Shown here one piece after another: positions 31,851 to 39,290 of a stretch of 64,000 nucleotides of DNA. A model generated the notes under the pieces. The model worked only from the letters and a program-made list of their open reading frames with translations, did no database searches and was not told where the DNA came from. Numbering within the stretch: the first letter of the stretch is position 1; the number at the start of each line of letters is the position of its first letter. The stretch spans positions 186,001 through 250,000 of the forward strand of contig NZ_LYST01000043.1 of assembly GCF_001693755.1 (NCBI RefSeq). Reading direction: 5' to 3'. A program made the translations under genes and the position numbers. The DNA comes from Gilliamella sp. wkB171 (GTDB taxonomy: Bacteria; Pseudomonadota; Gammaproteobacteria; Enterobacterales; Orbaceae).

Positions 31851-31912
31851 TAAAGGCCATTCCTCATTATGTTAATAACTGCTATGTGGCCCAAAATTGC
31901 GCTTACAAACAG

Positions 31913-31940
31913 TTAGATTCTTAAATTTTAAAAAAGTTCC
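31913..31940 (-). promoter_or_regulatory. Sigma-E-dependent promoter of rpoE
   Basis: On the minus strand GGAACTT (31940-31934) and TCTAA (31917-31913) are separated by exactly 16 bases. This fits the sigma-E consensus GGAACTT-N16-TCTRA and the known autoregulated E. coli rpoE promoter. It lies about 63 bases upstream of the rpoE start. Confidence 0.85.
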
Positions 31941-32057
31941 CACATTTTAATAGAAATTTTAAAAATTTACCTATTAAAATTACTTTTTTACTCTTTCTTA
32001 TACTAAAACGTAATGTATATCTCAATTTTTTTTACATTAATTTTTAATTGGGATCAA

Positions 32058-34529
32058 TTAATTTAATAAAAAGATCTCACGATCCCCATTTTCGTTATAG
32101 GTAATTTGATAAAATTGCGGAAGGTTAAAATTAACAGAGCTGCTTGTAGTAAAAGTAAAGCGATCATCAGATAAAACATAAAAATCGTTGATTGCTTTGA
32201 CCATATTTTCTTTATTACCATTACAATTGCGATAGATCTCGATCTGATTATGTTCATTTAAAATATACAGATCAAAACCTGTTTGGGTATCTTCAAAAAA
32301 GAATTGTATGATGCCTTGATAAGCTACACTGTCAATTTCTTTTGGGAGTTCATTGGTTTCATCTAGAATGTTTAAAGGTCTACCTTGAACTTTGTTATTC
32401 GATACCGCACCATAGAAGTCGATAGCATTTTCAAACTGATGGAATGAAACACCTAAACGTTCAAAGAATAAATACCAAGATGCCCCATCAATTCTTAATG
32501 GTTTAACTTGAGTCGAATTATTGATAGTGGTTGTTAAACGTAATTCGACACAATCATCCATTAATTTTTTGATCTGTTTTTTAATTTCAACACTAAAATA
32601 TTTACTATAACAAAAAATTTCCATTGAATTGGGTAAATCAGCATCTTTATGCATTCGGTTTAGTAATGCTTTTATGGCTTCAAGGACACATAATGTACCA
32701 CTAAAGTGCAAAACGCGAATTTCATTCCATGAGTTGCGATAAAGCAAATCAACCGAACCTACTAAACTTAACTCTTTTTTACCGTAATTTAATATATTAG
32801 TATTAATTTCGTGATCTAATTCACATTGGGTAGTTGGATCGTTTTCTAAATTTAAGATGATCGCTAAATGTCGGATTTCACATGGGCCATACAATTGCTC
32901 TTCAGTTGCTGCTGGCACATCAATAGGAAAATATTGTTTTAGGTCATCAATAAATTTGGTTATTTTTGCTTTATCCCGATCCTCGCCATCGTGATAATAA
33001 AACTCAGTAGAGTCCGAGATTAAACGATTAAAGTAACACCAACTCACTAACTTAACTAAATACTTACTATATTCTAAGTATTGGTGACCAATAATTTGAT
33101 CCAATATTGGTTTTTGCTTATAAACATACCATCCAGCTCGATTTATTCTATCTTCTTTAACATGAATAAAGGTTAACGCCTCTTCTTGTAAATTATGCGA
33201 AATATTAAGCTTTAATGTGGTTATTTTTCCCGGTAATACTTCAAATGAAGCATACAATTTACGTGTTAATATTGCTAAGTCTTGAGGACTAATTAAGGAA
33301 TCCAAATTATTACGGCGACCAAAATTAAGTAAGTTACGATACCCCGTCATCATAGTTTGTAGTAAAACTTCGTGTATTTCACGAACTTGTTCTATTTTCC
33401 AAGTATGGCTGGTATCGAGTTTAGCAAAACATTGTTTATCCCATTTCCATTGCTTCACCAAATCTTCAAGCACTTTACGACGCCACGATGGCGTAGAATT
33501 TGCAATAGATAACTTTTCATTAACTTTGAGGTAAAAGCACGTTCTTACTAATTTTAATCTTGGAAAATCTTTAATTTCAATTAGATAGTTGCTGATGCGT
33601 TGCAATAACATATAGTAAGAATCAAGATAACACCCTTCATCGCTTTTAAATGTTTGTATAAAATCGCGCATTTGATAAGCAATAGGTTTATTTTCTGGAT
33701 ATATCCACGAATATGCTTCAAGTAATAATGTCTTTAATACCGCTTTAAAAGGTGAATCAATACTTTTATAAAGTTGCCACAAGCTGGCGCCAAAATATTC
33801 CTCTGCCGATAATCCTGTTAAAGGGCCAAAATCGATCCATTGATCGCGTTCAATTATTTTTTGTTCAACTAATGCTTCAATACATTTTTCATAGCTAGGA
33901 TAGGTTGTATTATTCACGGTTAAATTTGCGGGCACAGCGAACCATAATAATAGTTTTCCAGCAAGTAAATTAGCTGATCGATAAAACTCTTCCAATAATA
34001 ATATATGTTGAGCTGAACCACAGTTTTCGCCCATTAAACATTCATGATGTTGATTAATAAAACGATCTACATCAACAACAAATAATGTTAATTTTATCCC
34101 AAGCTCTTTTGCCCATTGTTCAATCAATCGGCATTTTTTTTGTAATGACGATTTTCTAACTGCTGATAAATTATTTTCAATACAAATCCAGATATCAAGA
34201 TCTGACGTTACTGACTGGCCGATAGAGCAAGTACTGCCCATTGAATATAATGCGGAAATATCTGCTTTATTTAATGTTTGTGGAAGATTAAAATTAAATT
34301 CATTTTTTAACTGAGCAAAAACTTCATCAGAACCTTGATAACAAGCAATGCCCATCGGAGTGTCTTCATTTAAATAGCCAGGCAAAGCAGGATGATGAAA
34401 ATGAAAAAGCGCTGGCAACAATGTAAAAACACGTTGGAACTCTAAGGACATACCATCGAGTGCTCTTTTATGTTTTAGTAAAGCAAGATCTTTAAGTTCT
34501 TTTTTTATGTTGTTAATATAATATTGCAT
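32058..34529 (-). CDS. cyaA: Class I adenylate cyclase
   Basis: CyaA makes cAMP from ATP and so controls CRP-dependent sugar genes such as those at 41-50 kb. About 823 residues. The N-terminal catalytic domain has the nucleotidyltransferase signature MGSTCSIGQSVTSDLDIWIC (about residues 97-116), followed by the regulatory half that in enterobacteria responds to EIIA-Glc. The start at 34529 gives MQYYINNIKKELK, aligned with E. coli MYLYIETLKQRL. The TTG at 34565 is not needed. It is divergent from the Nudix gene, with a 110-base gap. Confidence 0.95.
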   Translation of the reverse strand: MQYYINNIKKELKDLALLKHKRALDGMSLEFQRVFTLLPALFHFHHPALPGYLNEDTPMGIACYQGSDEVFAQLKNEFNFNLPQTLNKADISALYSMGSTCSIGQSVTSDLDIWICIENNLSAVRKSSLQKKCRLIEQWAKELGIKLTLFVVDVDRFINQHHECLMGENCGSAQHILLLEEFYRSANLLAGKLLLWFAVPANLTVNNTTYPSYEKCIEALVEQKIIERDQWIDFGPLTGLSAEEYFGASLWQLYKSIDSPFKAVLKTLLLEAYSWIYPENKPIAYQMRDFIQTFKSDEGCYLDSYYMLLQRISNYLIEIKDFPRLKLVRTCFYLKVNEKLSIANSTPSWRRKVLEDLVKQWKWDKQCFAKLDTSHTWKIEQVREIHEVLLQTMMTGYRNLLNFGRRNNLDSLISPQDLAILTRKLYASFEVLPGKITTLKLNISHNLQEEALTFIHVKEDRINRAGWYVYKQKPILDQIIGHQYLEYSKYLVKLVSWCYFNRLISDSTEFYYHDGEDRDKAKITKFIDDLKQYFPIDVPAATEEQLYGPCEIRHLAIILNLENDPTTQCELDHEINTNILNYGKKELSLVGSVDLLYRNSWNEIRVLHFSGTLCVLEAIKALLNRMHKDADLPNSMEIFCYSKYFSVEIKKQIKKLMDDCVELRLTTTINNSTQVKPLRIDGASWYLFFERLGVSFHQFENAIDFYGAVSNNKVQGRPLNILDETNELPKEIDSVAYQGIIQFFFEDTQTGFDLYILNEHNQIEIYRNCNGNKENMVKAINDFYVLSDDRFTFTTSSSVNFNLPQFYQITYNENGDREIFLLN

Positions 34530-34639
34530 GACATTATTAAGGTGAACCACGTGTACTACTAACAAACAACTTCAATCTATCATGTTCTTATTATAACGTA
34601 AATACAGCGTAAATTTAAAAACAAAACTAAATAAATATT

Positions 34640-35257
34640 ATGATCACAACTGAACAGATAGCTAACTTATTGAAAACAGGTAAGATAGCAAACAAAATTA
34701 ATCAAAAAGCAGCAGTTTTGATACCGCTTGTTAAGGTCAATAATCAATTGCATTTACTGTTCCAAGTCCGATCGAAAACATTAAAATGGCAACCTGGTGA
34801 TATCTGCTTTCCAGGTGGGCGAGTAGAGCTAGGCGATATTAATCCGGAATATACAGCAAAACGTGAAACTTGCGAAGAATTAGGTATTTTACCCACACAA
34901 ATAACTATTTTAGGAAAATTACCTAAATTTATCGCAAATTTTGCTATGACTATTTACCCTTTTGTCGGTGAAATCAAATCAATAGATAACTTGATCCTTA
35001 ATCCTGATGAAGTTGAAGAAGTTTTTACCGTACCGCTTAATTGGTTTATGAACAACAGACCTAGTCAAGCTACCATCGAAGTTGGTCATAAATTTGGCAA
35101 CGACTTTCCTTTTCATTTATTGCCTAATCGTCCTCAAAAATGGCAGAAAAGATCAGAACATTTAGTTTACTTTTATCAATATAAAAATTATATTATTTGG
35201 GGATTAACAGCTCAAATATTGAATAATTTTATTCATCAAATTCATGTAGTTGTTTAA
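34640..35257 (+). CDS. nudL: Nudix hydrolase, coenzyme A diphosphatase type
   Basis: A 205-residue Nudix protein. The Nudix box is complete: GGRVELGDINPEYTAKRETCEELGI, read in two parts as GGRVELGD and the metal-binding RETCEELGI. The upstream stretch LLFQVRSKTLKWQPGDICFPGG resembles the CoA-pyrophosphatase (NudL/YeaB) signature, in which an LLTxRS-type segment precedes FPGG. The expected reaction is cleavage of coenzyme A or its derivatives to 3',5'-ADP and phosphopantetheine. The subfamily assignment is less certain than the Nudix fold. Divergent from cyaA. Confidence 0.75.
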   Translation: MITTEQIANLLKTGKIANKINQKAAVLIPLVKVNNQLHLLFQVRSKTLKWQPGDICFPGGRVELGDINPEYTAKRETCEELGILPTQITILGKLPKFIANFAMTIYPFVGEIKSIDNLILNPDEVEEVFTVPLNWFMNNRPSQATIEVGHKFGNDFPFHLLPNRPQKWQKRSEHLVYFYQYKNYIIWGLTAQILNNFIHQIHVVV

Positions 35258-35608
35258 ATTTCAAAAATAACCAAGTAATTCAAAAAGTTGTTATATCGTT
35301 AAAATTAACTATCGTTAGCAATTTGTTGCATTTTTAGCAAAAAGTGCTATGAAGTTTTATTTTCCACTATAAATCTCTTGAGAATTATCATAAAATTCAT
35401 ACATATATAGGAAAGAAAAAAGCTATTTTATAATTATTAAGTGAAAAAGCTTTATGTCTAAACGCATTTAGTAATAAGTAGATTGAGACATAATTCTATA
35501 GAGTACCTGATATTTCATTTGCTCTATAAGTGATGTCATGAATCTGCAAATTAAAAAAAGCGTTAAATTTAATTCTAATTTCAATAAATAAAAATGAAGG
35601 AAATTATC
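35258..35608. other. Intergenic stretch upstream of the YdgH-like gene
   Basis: About 350 AT-rich bases with no credible ORF. It should hold the promoter of the gene at 35609. I see no clear operator, RNA gene or terminator with a convincing stem. The length allows a long leader or a small RNA, but nothing in the sequence supports one. Confidence 0.5.
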
Positions 35609-36409
35609 ATGAAACGTTTAAAAAAATCATCTGTTGCATTAGCACTATTGCTATCATTACCAGTTGCAAGCTTGTATGCAGCAGAACCACTAACAGCTAA
35701 AGAAAGTAGTAATTTAATCCCACTTAAAGAAATCTCAGTAACAGGTAAATATTTACAAGCAGATAATGCGGCTAGTGATATTTCTCGTGCAGCTGATGAA
35801 GCAGGCGCTAAATACTATCATATTAAATCAATTGAAAGTGCTACAACTAGTGATTCAGCTGATCAAGCAATCGTTTATGCTGATATTTATCAATCAAAAG
35901 AACCTGTTGCAGTTAAAAAAGAAGAAGTGACTCAAAATGGTGTTGTTGTTTATCCTCGTGCGAAAGCGCTTTACTACTTACCATTTGAAGTGATTAAATT
36001 TAAAGGTAATTACAATAACACTTCAGATATTATGAATGCAGCAAGTAAATTAGCAGCAGAAAAAAATGCTTATGCTTTCTATGTGTATTCAATTGCACCT
36101 GCTGATGTAAAAAATCAAGCACAAGATATTGATGTTGCATTATACAAAAAAGATGCTGTAGCAAGAGATTTCATCGTGACTAAAGCAATTGAAGGTGAAG
36201 ACGCTTACGAAATCAGCAGCGATGCATTCAAAAAAATGAAACCATATGACACTATTAGTTTCCACGGTTCATTCAACAATACAGCTGAAATCAGTGCTGC
36301 AGCTCAAAAACAAGCAATTGCTAATGGTGCACATTTCTATTATGTGAAAGAAGTATCAGCAAATGCAAAAGGCACTTCACAAACTGTATATGTAAACTTA
36401 TATAAATAA
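35609..36409 (+). CDS. YdgH-like periplasmic protein with three YhcN/DUF1471 domains
   Basis: A 266-residue exported protein with a signal peptide of about 24 residues (ending SLYA-AEP) and three repeats of the YhcN/BhsA/McbA-type fold. The repeats are at about residues 40-110, 125-180 and 200-266. Each starts with a strand such as ISVTGKY, VIKFKGNYNN or TISFHGSFNN, continues with a helix rich in Ala (for example AASKLAAEKNA) and ends with a strand such as VYADIY, VALYK or VYVNLY. This architecture is that of E. coli YdgH. Family members are linked to stress and biofilm, but the molecular role is not established. Start at 35609 because GAAGGAAA precedes it. Confidence 0.85.
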   Translation: MKRLKKSSVALALLLSLPVASLYAAEPLTAKESSNLIPLKEISVTGKYLQADNAASDISRAADEAGAKYYHIKSIESATTSDSADQAIVYADIYQSKEPVAVKKEEVTQNGVVVYPRAKALYYLPFEVIKFKGNYNNTSDIMNAASKLAAEKNAYAFYVYSIAPADVKNQAQDIDVALYKKDAVARDFIVTKAIEGEDAYEISSDAFKKMKPYDTISFHGSFNNTAEISAAAQKQAIANGAHFYYVKEVSANAKGTSQTVYVNLYK

Positions 36410-37364
36410 TAAGTTATAGTCCATACGTTTTCCACATGCTATATAAATTATGCATGTGGGATACGTCTAACACAAAAAATAACTATCAAAATTTCAATAT
36501 CTTTATATTCTAACAAATCGAAAACTTATTTTTTATCAACAGATTTTATTGCCACTTTATTGCACAGTCTAAATATTCAATTGATTTGAGCGTATTACAC
36601 AATCTCTTATTTAGCTTTTTAATTTAAAGATAAGACAATACAGTTAGATTCATAGGTTAATTTATATATTGTTTAATTTCACTTAAACTTTAGATGTTCA
36701 AACAAACCATTTATTTAACGAGATACGCCCTACTTTTACCACTCTTGAACCATGCTAATTTAATACAGGACTCAACCATAATAAAAGAAACTTTATTTAT
36801 TTTGATACACCATGATAATAAATCAATATTATCAATTATTAAAAATTCAATCGAAAGAATAACTATGTTAATTTTGTTTGAACGTCATCCAACCGTTTAT
36901 CCTAACAAACAATTGATAATTGAAATTTCACTGTAACTTATCCAAGTGATACTCCAGCAATTTGCTTGAAAACTCTCTAATTCGACAGAAAATTGTTGCC
37001 GGCAACCATAAGAACTTTAATGGATAACTGATTTACTATTGATTCACCTTACCAAGTAACCAATCAAGCTTGCAATAGTTAGCCAATAAATAACATTTTT
37101 AATGATTACACAAGATAGAAAATAAAATTCAGACATTCAAATATCAAGCTCTATAGCCCAGTATAAACGATACTATAACCAATTTATAAAAATGCCCCCC
37201 AGACTAACTACAACTTATTAAGTTACACAGTTAACTTTCGGCTTAAACTGACAATTCGCACATACTGCGCTTTGAGCTGGGGAATAATAAAAAAGATTTT
37301 TTCGTTCGAAATAATCATTTATTTATTCATCAAACGAAAGGGTGTAAATATGTGACTACTACAT
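36410..37364. other. Gene-poor stretch of about 950 bases
   Basis: Apart from the stem-loop near its left end, I see no convincing gene here. One 80-codon ORF (36694-36936) has a low-complexity, Ile/Leu-rich product and no clear ribosome binding site, and I do not accept it. The stretch separates the chromosomal YdgH-like gene from the short-ORF island and could be decayed sequence. Confidence 0.5.
36432..36459 (+). terminator. Stem-loop after the YdgH-like gene
   Basis: A perfect 8-bp stem, CCACATGC and GCATGTGG, with a 12-base loop lies 22 bases after the stop. No T-run follows, so this is only a possible 3' end. Confidence 0.45.
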
Positions 37365-37616
37365 ATGGCAAAAAAAATGGTCAAACACGGAGCAAAAATT
37401 GCGTTACCGCCGAATCTAACTTTAAATGAAGTTAATATGAGCATTGAAGATGCGATTTTGAATTGTGGCGGCAATGAATGCTTTATCGAAGTAAATGGTA
37501 AGCCGGTCCAATACTGGCGGCTTAATCGTAATTTTTGTCAATTATGTGATACAATTTTCCCCGCAAAATATTGGGAAGACTATGACCCGCCAATTTTTTT
37601 GAAATATGCTCACTAG
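37365..37616 (+). CDS. Small unknown protein, possible mobile-element gene
   Basis: An 83-residue protein of unknown function. It contains ILNCGGNECFIEVNG, then a CxxC pair in RNFCQLCDTIF and an aromatic C-terminal part (YWEDYDPP). The cysteines might bind a metal, but only two are closely spaced. The start codon follows a run that includes an earlier AAAGGG and a start-stop ATGTGA at 37350, so the true initiation site is unclear. It lies in a group of short ORFs next to the tRNA array, which points to a phage or plasmid remnant. Confidence 0.5.
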   Translation: MAKKMVKHGAKIALPPNLTLNEVNMSIEDAILNCGGNECFIEVNGKPVQYWRLNRNFCQLCDTIFPAKYWEDYDPPIFLKYAH

Positions 37617-37721
37617 CTGAACGATTATACCGAGATCAGGAAGTTAATACAACACAAGTATTGCTGGTGGGGCACAAATATCGTAGCACAACCGTTTATA
37701 CAATGATTTAAGGGGCAGAGG

Positions 37722-37991
37722 ATGGCATCACCTGACAATTTAAAAACATATAGAGTTTATGTGATAAAACAACGAAAAGGCGGGAGTGAAATACTCCTTC
37801 ACACTCGTACAAATACGACTAATTTTGATGTTGCAAAAATGGCATTTTGGCAATTATACAATCAAGATTTTGATAACAAACATTTGCTACTAATGACGTG
37901 TAATAGTAAAAAAATTAATGTATATCGCTTTCAATCAAAAGTGGGGGACGATTGCTATATCAATATAGATTCGGAGTTAAATTATGAATAG
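37722..37991 (+). CDS. Small unknown protein in the short-ORF island
   Basis: An 89-residue protein I do not recognise. The sequence starts with TYRVYVIKQRKGGSEILLHTRTNT and looks like a small alpha/beta fold. A good ribosome binding site (GGGGCAGAGG) precedes the ATG. The last codons overlap the start of the next ORF by 8 bases, so the two are translationally coupled and probably form one functional unit. No signal peptide or membrane segment. Confidence 0.6.
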   Translation: MASPDNLKTYRVYVIKQRKGGSEILLHTRTNTTNFDVAKMAFWQLYNQDFDNKHLLLMTCNSKKINVYRFQSKVGDDCYINIDSELNYE

Positions 37992-38175
37992 AGAAAGACA
38001 ACGCAAAAATGAGCAAGCATATAGAGACAGGAATGCGGGACGTCCTCGACTGGCTGGTACATATTTAACAGAAGATGAGAGCGCACTATTAAAAGAGTTG
38101 GCGGCAATTTGTGGTACTCAGAAAGCGGCAATATTTGAAGGTCTAAAACTTTTAAAAGAAAAATTAAAAAAGTAA
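37984..38175 (+). CDS. Small basic protein, possible ribbon-helix-helix DNA-binding protein
   Basis: A 63-residue, highly charged protein. After a basic N-terminus (NRERQRKNEQAYRDRN) comes a short segment GRPRLAGTYLTEDE that could form the ribbon strand. Two helices follow, ESALLKELAAICGTQ and KAAIFEGLKLLKEKLKK, in the arrangement seen in ribbon-helix-helix proteins of phages and plasmids. It overlaps the preceding ORF by 8 bases. A role as an operator-binding or copy-control protein is inference from fold pattern only. Confidence 0.55.
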   Translation: MNRERQRKNEQAYRDRNAGRPRLAGTYLTEDESALLKELAAICGTQKAAIFEGLKLLKEKLKK

Positions 38176-38311
38176 AATAATTGTTGACTAGCGGCGCGCC
38201 ATTATATTTTATATCCAGAGTTAAGAAACAACTCGACTGACTCGGCAGATTCTGGGGTGTAAAAAGGTAAACAATTATAAAAAATTTAAATTTTCACATT
38301 ACATTTCAAGA

Positions 38312-38474
38312 ATGGCTCTTAACGGTATTTTAATCGCGGTATATTGTAATAAAGATGAATCAATTCATAAGCTAGTTGCGGAAAAAGATGGTATGAAAAT
38401 TGCCGTGTATTCCCGATAGAGGTATTATTCCTTTTTTACATGCGGCTTCAATGTGTGGAATTGACTTTCTTTAA
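38312..38474 (+). pseudogene. Possible frameshifted small gene
   Basis: A 36-codon ORF starts at 38312 (MALNGILIAVYCNKD) and stops at 38419. A +1 frame that overlaps its end continues with DRGIIPFLHAASMCGIDFL to a stop at 38474, and a terminator follows 13 bases later. A single frameshift near 38413 would join them into one protein of about 54 residues. The good fit of both halves and the terminator suggests a decayed gene. I do not recognise the product. Confidence 0.35.
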
Positions 38475-38486
38475 AAGCTAATAAAC

Positions 38487-38514
38487 AAGGCCGGTTATTC
38501 CGGTCTTTTTTCTG
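38487..38514 (+). terminator. Rho-independent terminator of the short-ORF island
   Basis: A stem of AGGCCGG with CCGGTCT (one G-T pair) and a TTATT loop runs into six T residues. It closes the plus-strand ORF group just before the convergent tRNA array. Confidence 0.8.
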
Positions 38515-38614
38515 ACCAAGAAAGCCCACAGCCATTTTACCGCCATAAGCTATAGTTGCTATAATTAACCATGCAATTATATACGTTTAACTCAGTGTTT
38601 TATAAAAAATTTAG

Positions 38615-38689
38615 TGGCTGGGGTACAAGGATTCGAACCTTGGAATGGCGGAATCAGAATCCGCTGCCTTACCGCTTGGCTATACCCCA
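38615..38689 (-). tRNA. tRNA-Gln (CTG)
   Basis: A 75-base tRNA gene with encoded CCA. The anticodon stem GCGGA/TCCGC encloses loop TTCTGAT, so the anticodon is CTG (CUG). TTCGAAT T-loop and acceptor stem TGGGGTA/TACCCCA are intact. It is the last gene of the minus-strand array, and its 3' end faces the short-ORF island. Confidence 0.97.
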
Positions 38690-38711
38690 CTATAATGTGA
38701 AAAATTATATC

Positions 38712-38796
38712 TGGTACGGGTAGTGAGATTTGAACTCGCACACCTTTCGGAACTAGAACCTGAATCTAGCGCGTCTACCAATTCCGCCATACCCGC
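38712..38796 (-). tRNA. tRNA-Leu (CAG)
   Basis: An 85-base class II tRNA gene with encoded CCA. The anticodon stem CTAGA/TCTAG encloses TTCAGGT, so the anticodon is CAG. A long variable arm (TTCCGAAAGG region) fits leucine. The acceptor stem GCGGGTA/TACCCGT has a G-T pair at position 1-72, which is unusual. Confidence 0.95.
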
Positions 38797-38873
38797 ATAT
38801 GAATAATTTAGCAATCGATATGATTAACAATAAAATATAAAAGAGTGAGATATCAAAAATATGCAGATTGGAA

Positions 38874-38948
38874 TGGCTGGGGTACCAGGATTCGAACCTG
38901 GGAGTGGCGGGATCAAAACCCGCTGCCTTACCGCTTGGCTATACCCCA
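38874..38948 (-). tRNA. tRNA-Gln (TTG)
   Basis: A 75-base tRNA gene with encoded CCA. The anticodon stem GCGGG/CCCGC encloses TTTTGAT, so the anticodon is TTG (UUG). It is nearly identical to the tRNA-Gln (CTG) gene downstream, differing mainly in the anticodon arm and T stem. Confidence 0.97.
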
Positions 38949-38974
38949 ATAAAGGATAGATACTAAGATTAAAA

Positions 38975-39059
38975 TGGTGCGGGTGGAGAGACTTGAACTC
39001 ACACACCTTGCGGCGCCAGAACCTAAATCTGGTGCGTCTACCAATTTCGCCACACCCGC
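38975..39059 (-). tRNA. tRNA-Leu (TAG)
   Basis: An 85-base class II tRNA gene with encoded CCA. The anticodon stem CCAGA/TCTGG encloses TTTAGGT, so the anticodon is TAG (UAG). The acceptor stem GCGGGTG/CACCCGC is fully paired. Confidence 0.97.
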
Positions 39060-39096
39060 ACTGTATACTTCCGGTAAAAGTACAACTTAATCTTAA

Positions 39097-39173
39097 TGGT
39101 GGCTACGACGGGATTCGAACCTGTGACCCCATCATTATGAGTGATGTGCTCTAACCAACTGAGCTACGTAGCC
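39097..39173 (-). tRNA. tRNA-Met (CAT), elongator
   Basis: A 77-base tRNA gene with encoded CCA, nearly identical to E. coli metT. The anticodon loop CTCATAA gives CAT. It has the elongator-type acceptor stem GGCTACG/CGTAGCC, fully paired, so it is not an initiator. First gene of the array behind the promoter at 39212-39240. Confidence 0.97.
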
Positions 39174-39202
39174 ATCTCATTCGCAACGTCATAACCAACA
39201 CT

Positions 39203-39240
39203 GCGAGGCGCATTATGCTTGTCTTAAGCCAAATCGTCAA
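39203..39240 (-). promoter_or_regulatory. Near-consensus sigma-70 promoter of the tRNA array with GC-rich discriminator
   Basis: On the minus strand TTGACG (39240-39235) and CATAAT (39217-39212) are exactly 17 bases apart, immediately followed by the GC-rich discriminator GCGCCTCGC (39211-39203). This combination is typical of stringently controlled stable-RNA promoters. The tRNA-Met gene starts about 30 bases further on. Confidence 0.88.
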
Positions 39241-39290
39241 CCCTTTTTTTTAGATATTTTGAAAAAAAATGACGATTGATTAAGATGCAA

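Noticed and set aside
36694-36936. 80-codon plus-strand ORF
   Set aside because: Low-complexity hydrophobic product, no ribosome binding site and no recognisable family. Likely chance in AT-rich DNA.
37266-37285. Possible attachment-site copy of the tRNA-Gln 3' end
   Set aside because: Only GCTGGGG (7 bases) is shared with the tRNA end. A similar 7-base match occurs near 38255. Too short to support an att site.
37344-37400. Programmed frameshift at the run of eight A in the 83-codon ORF start
   Set aside because: A GTG frame enters the A-run and could slip into the 83-codon frame, but there is no downstream structure or homologue to support it.
38193-38200. GGCGCGCC octamer in AT-rich DNA
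   Set aside because: A rare palindrome here, but single, with no partner site or context that suggests function.
38824-39006. 60-codon minus-strand ORF
   Set aside because: It lies across tRNA-Gln and part of tRNA-Leu and is an artefact of the tRNA genes.
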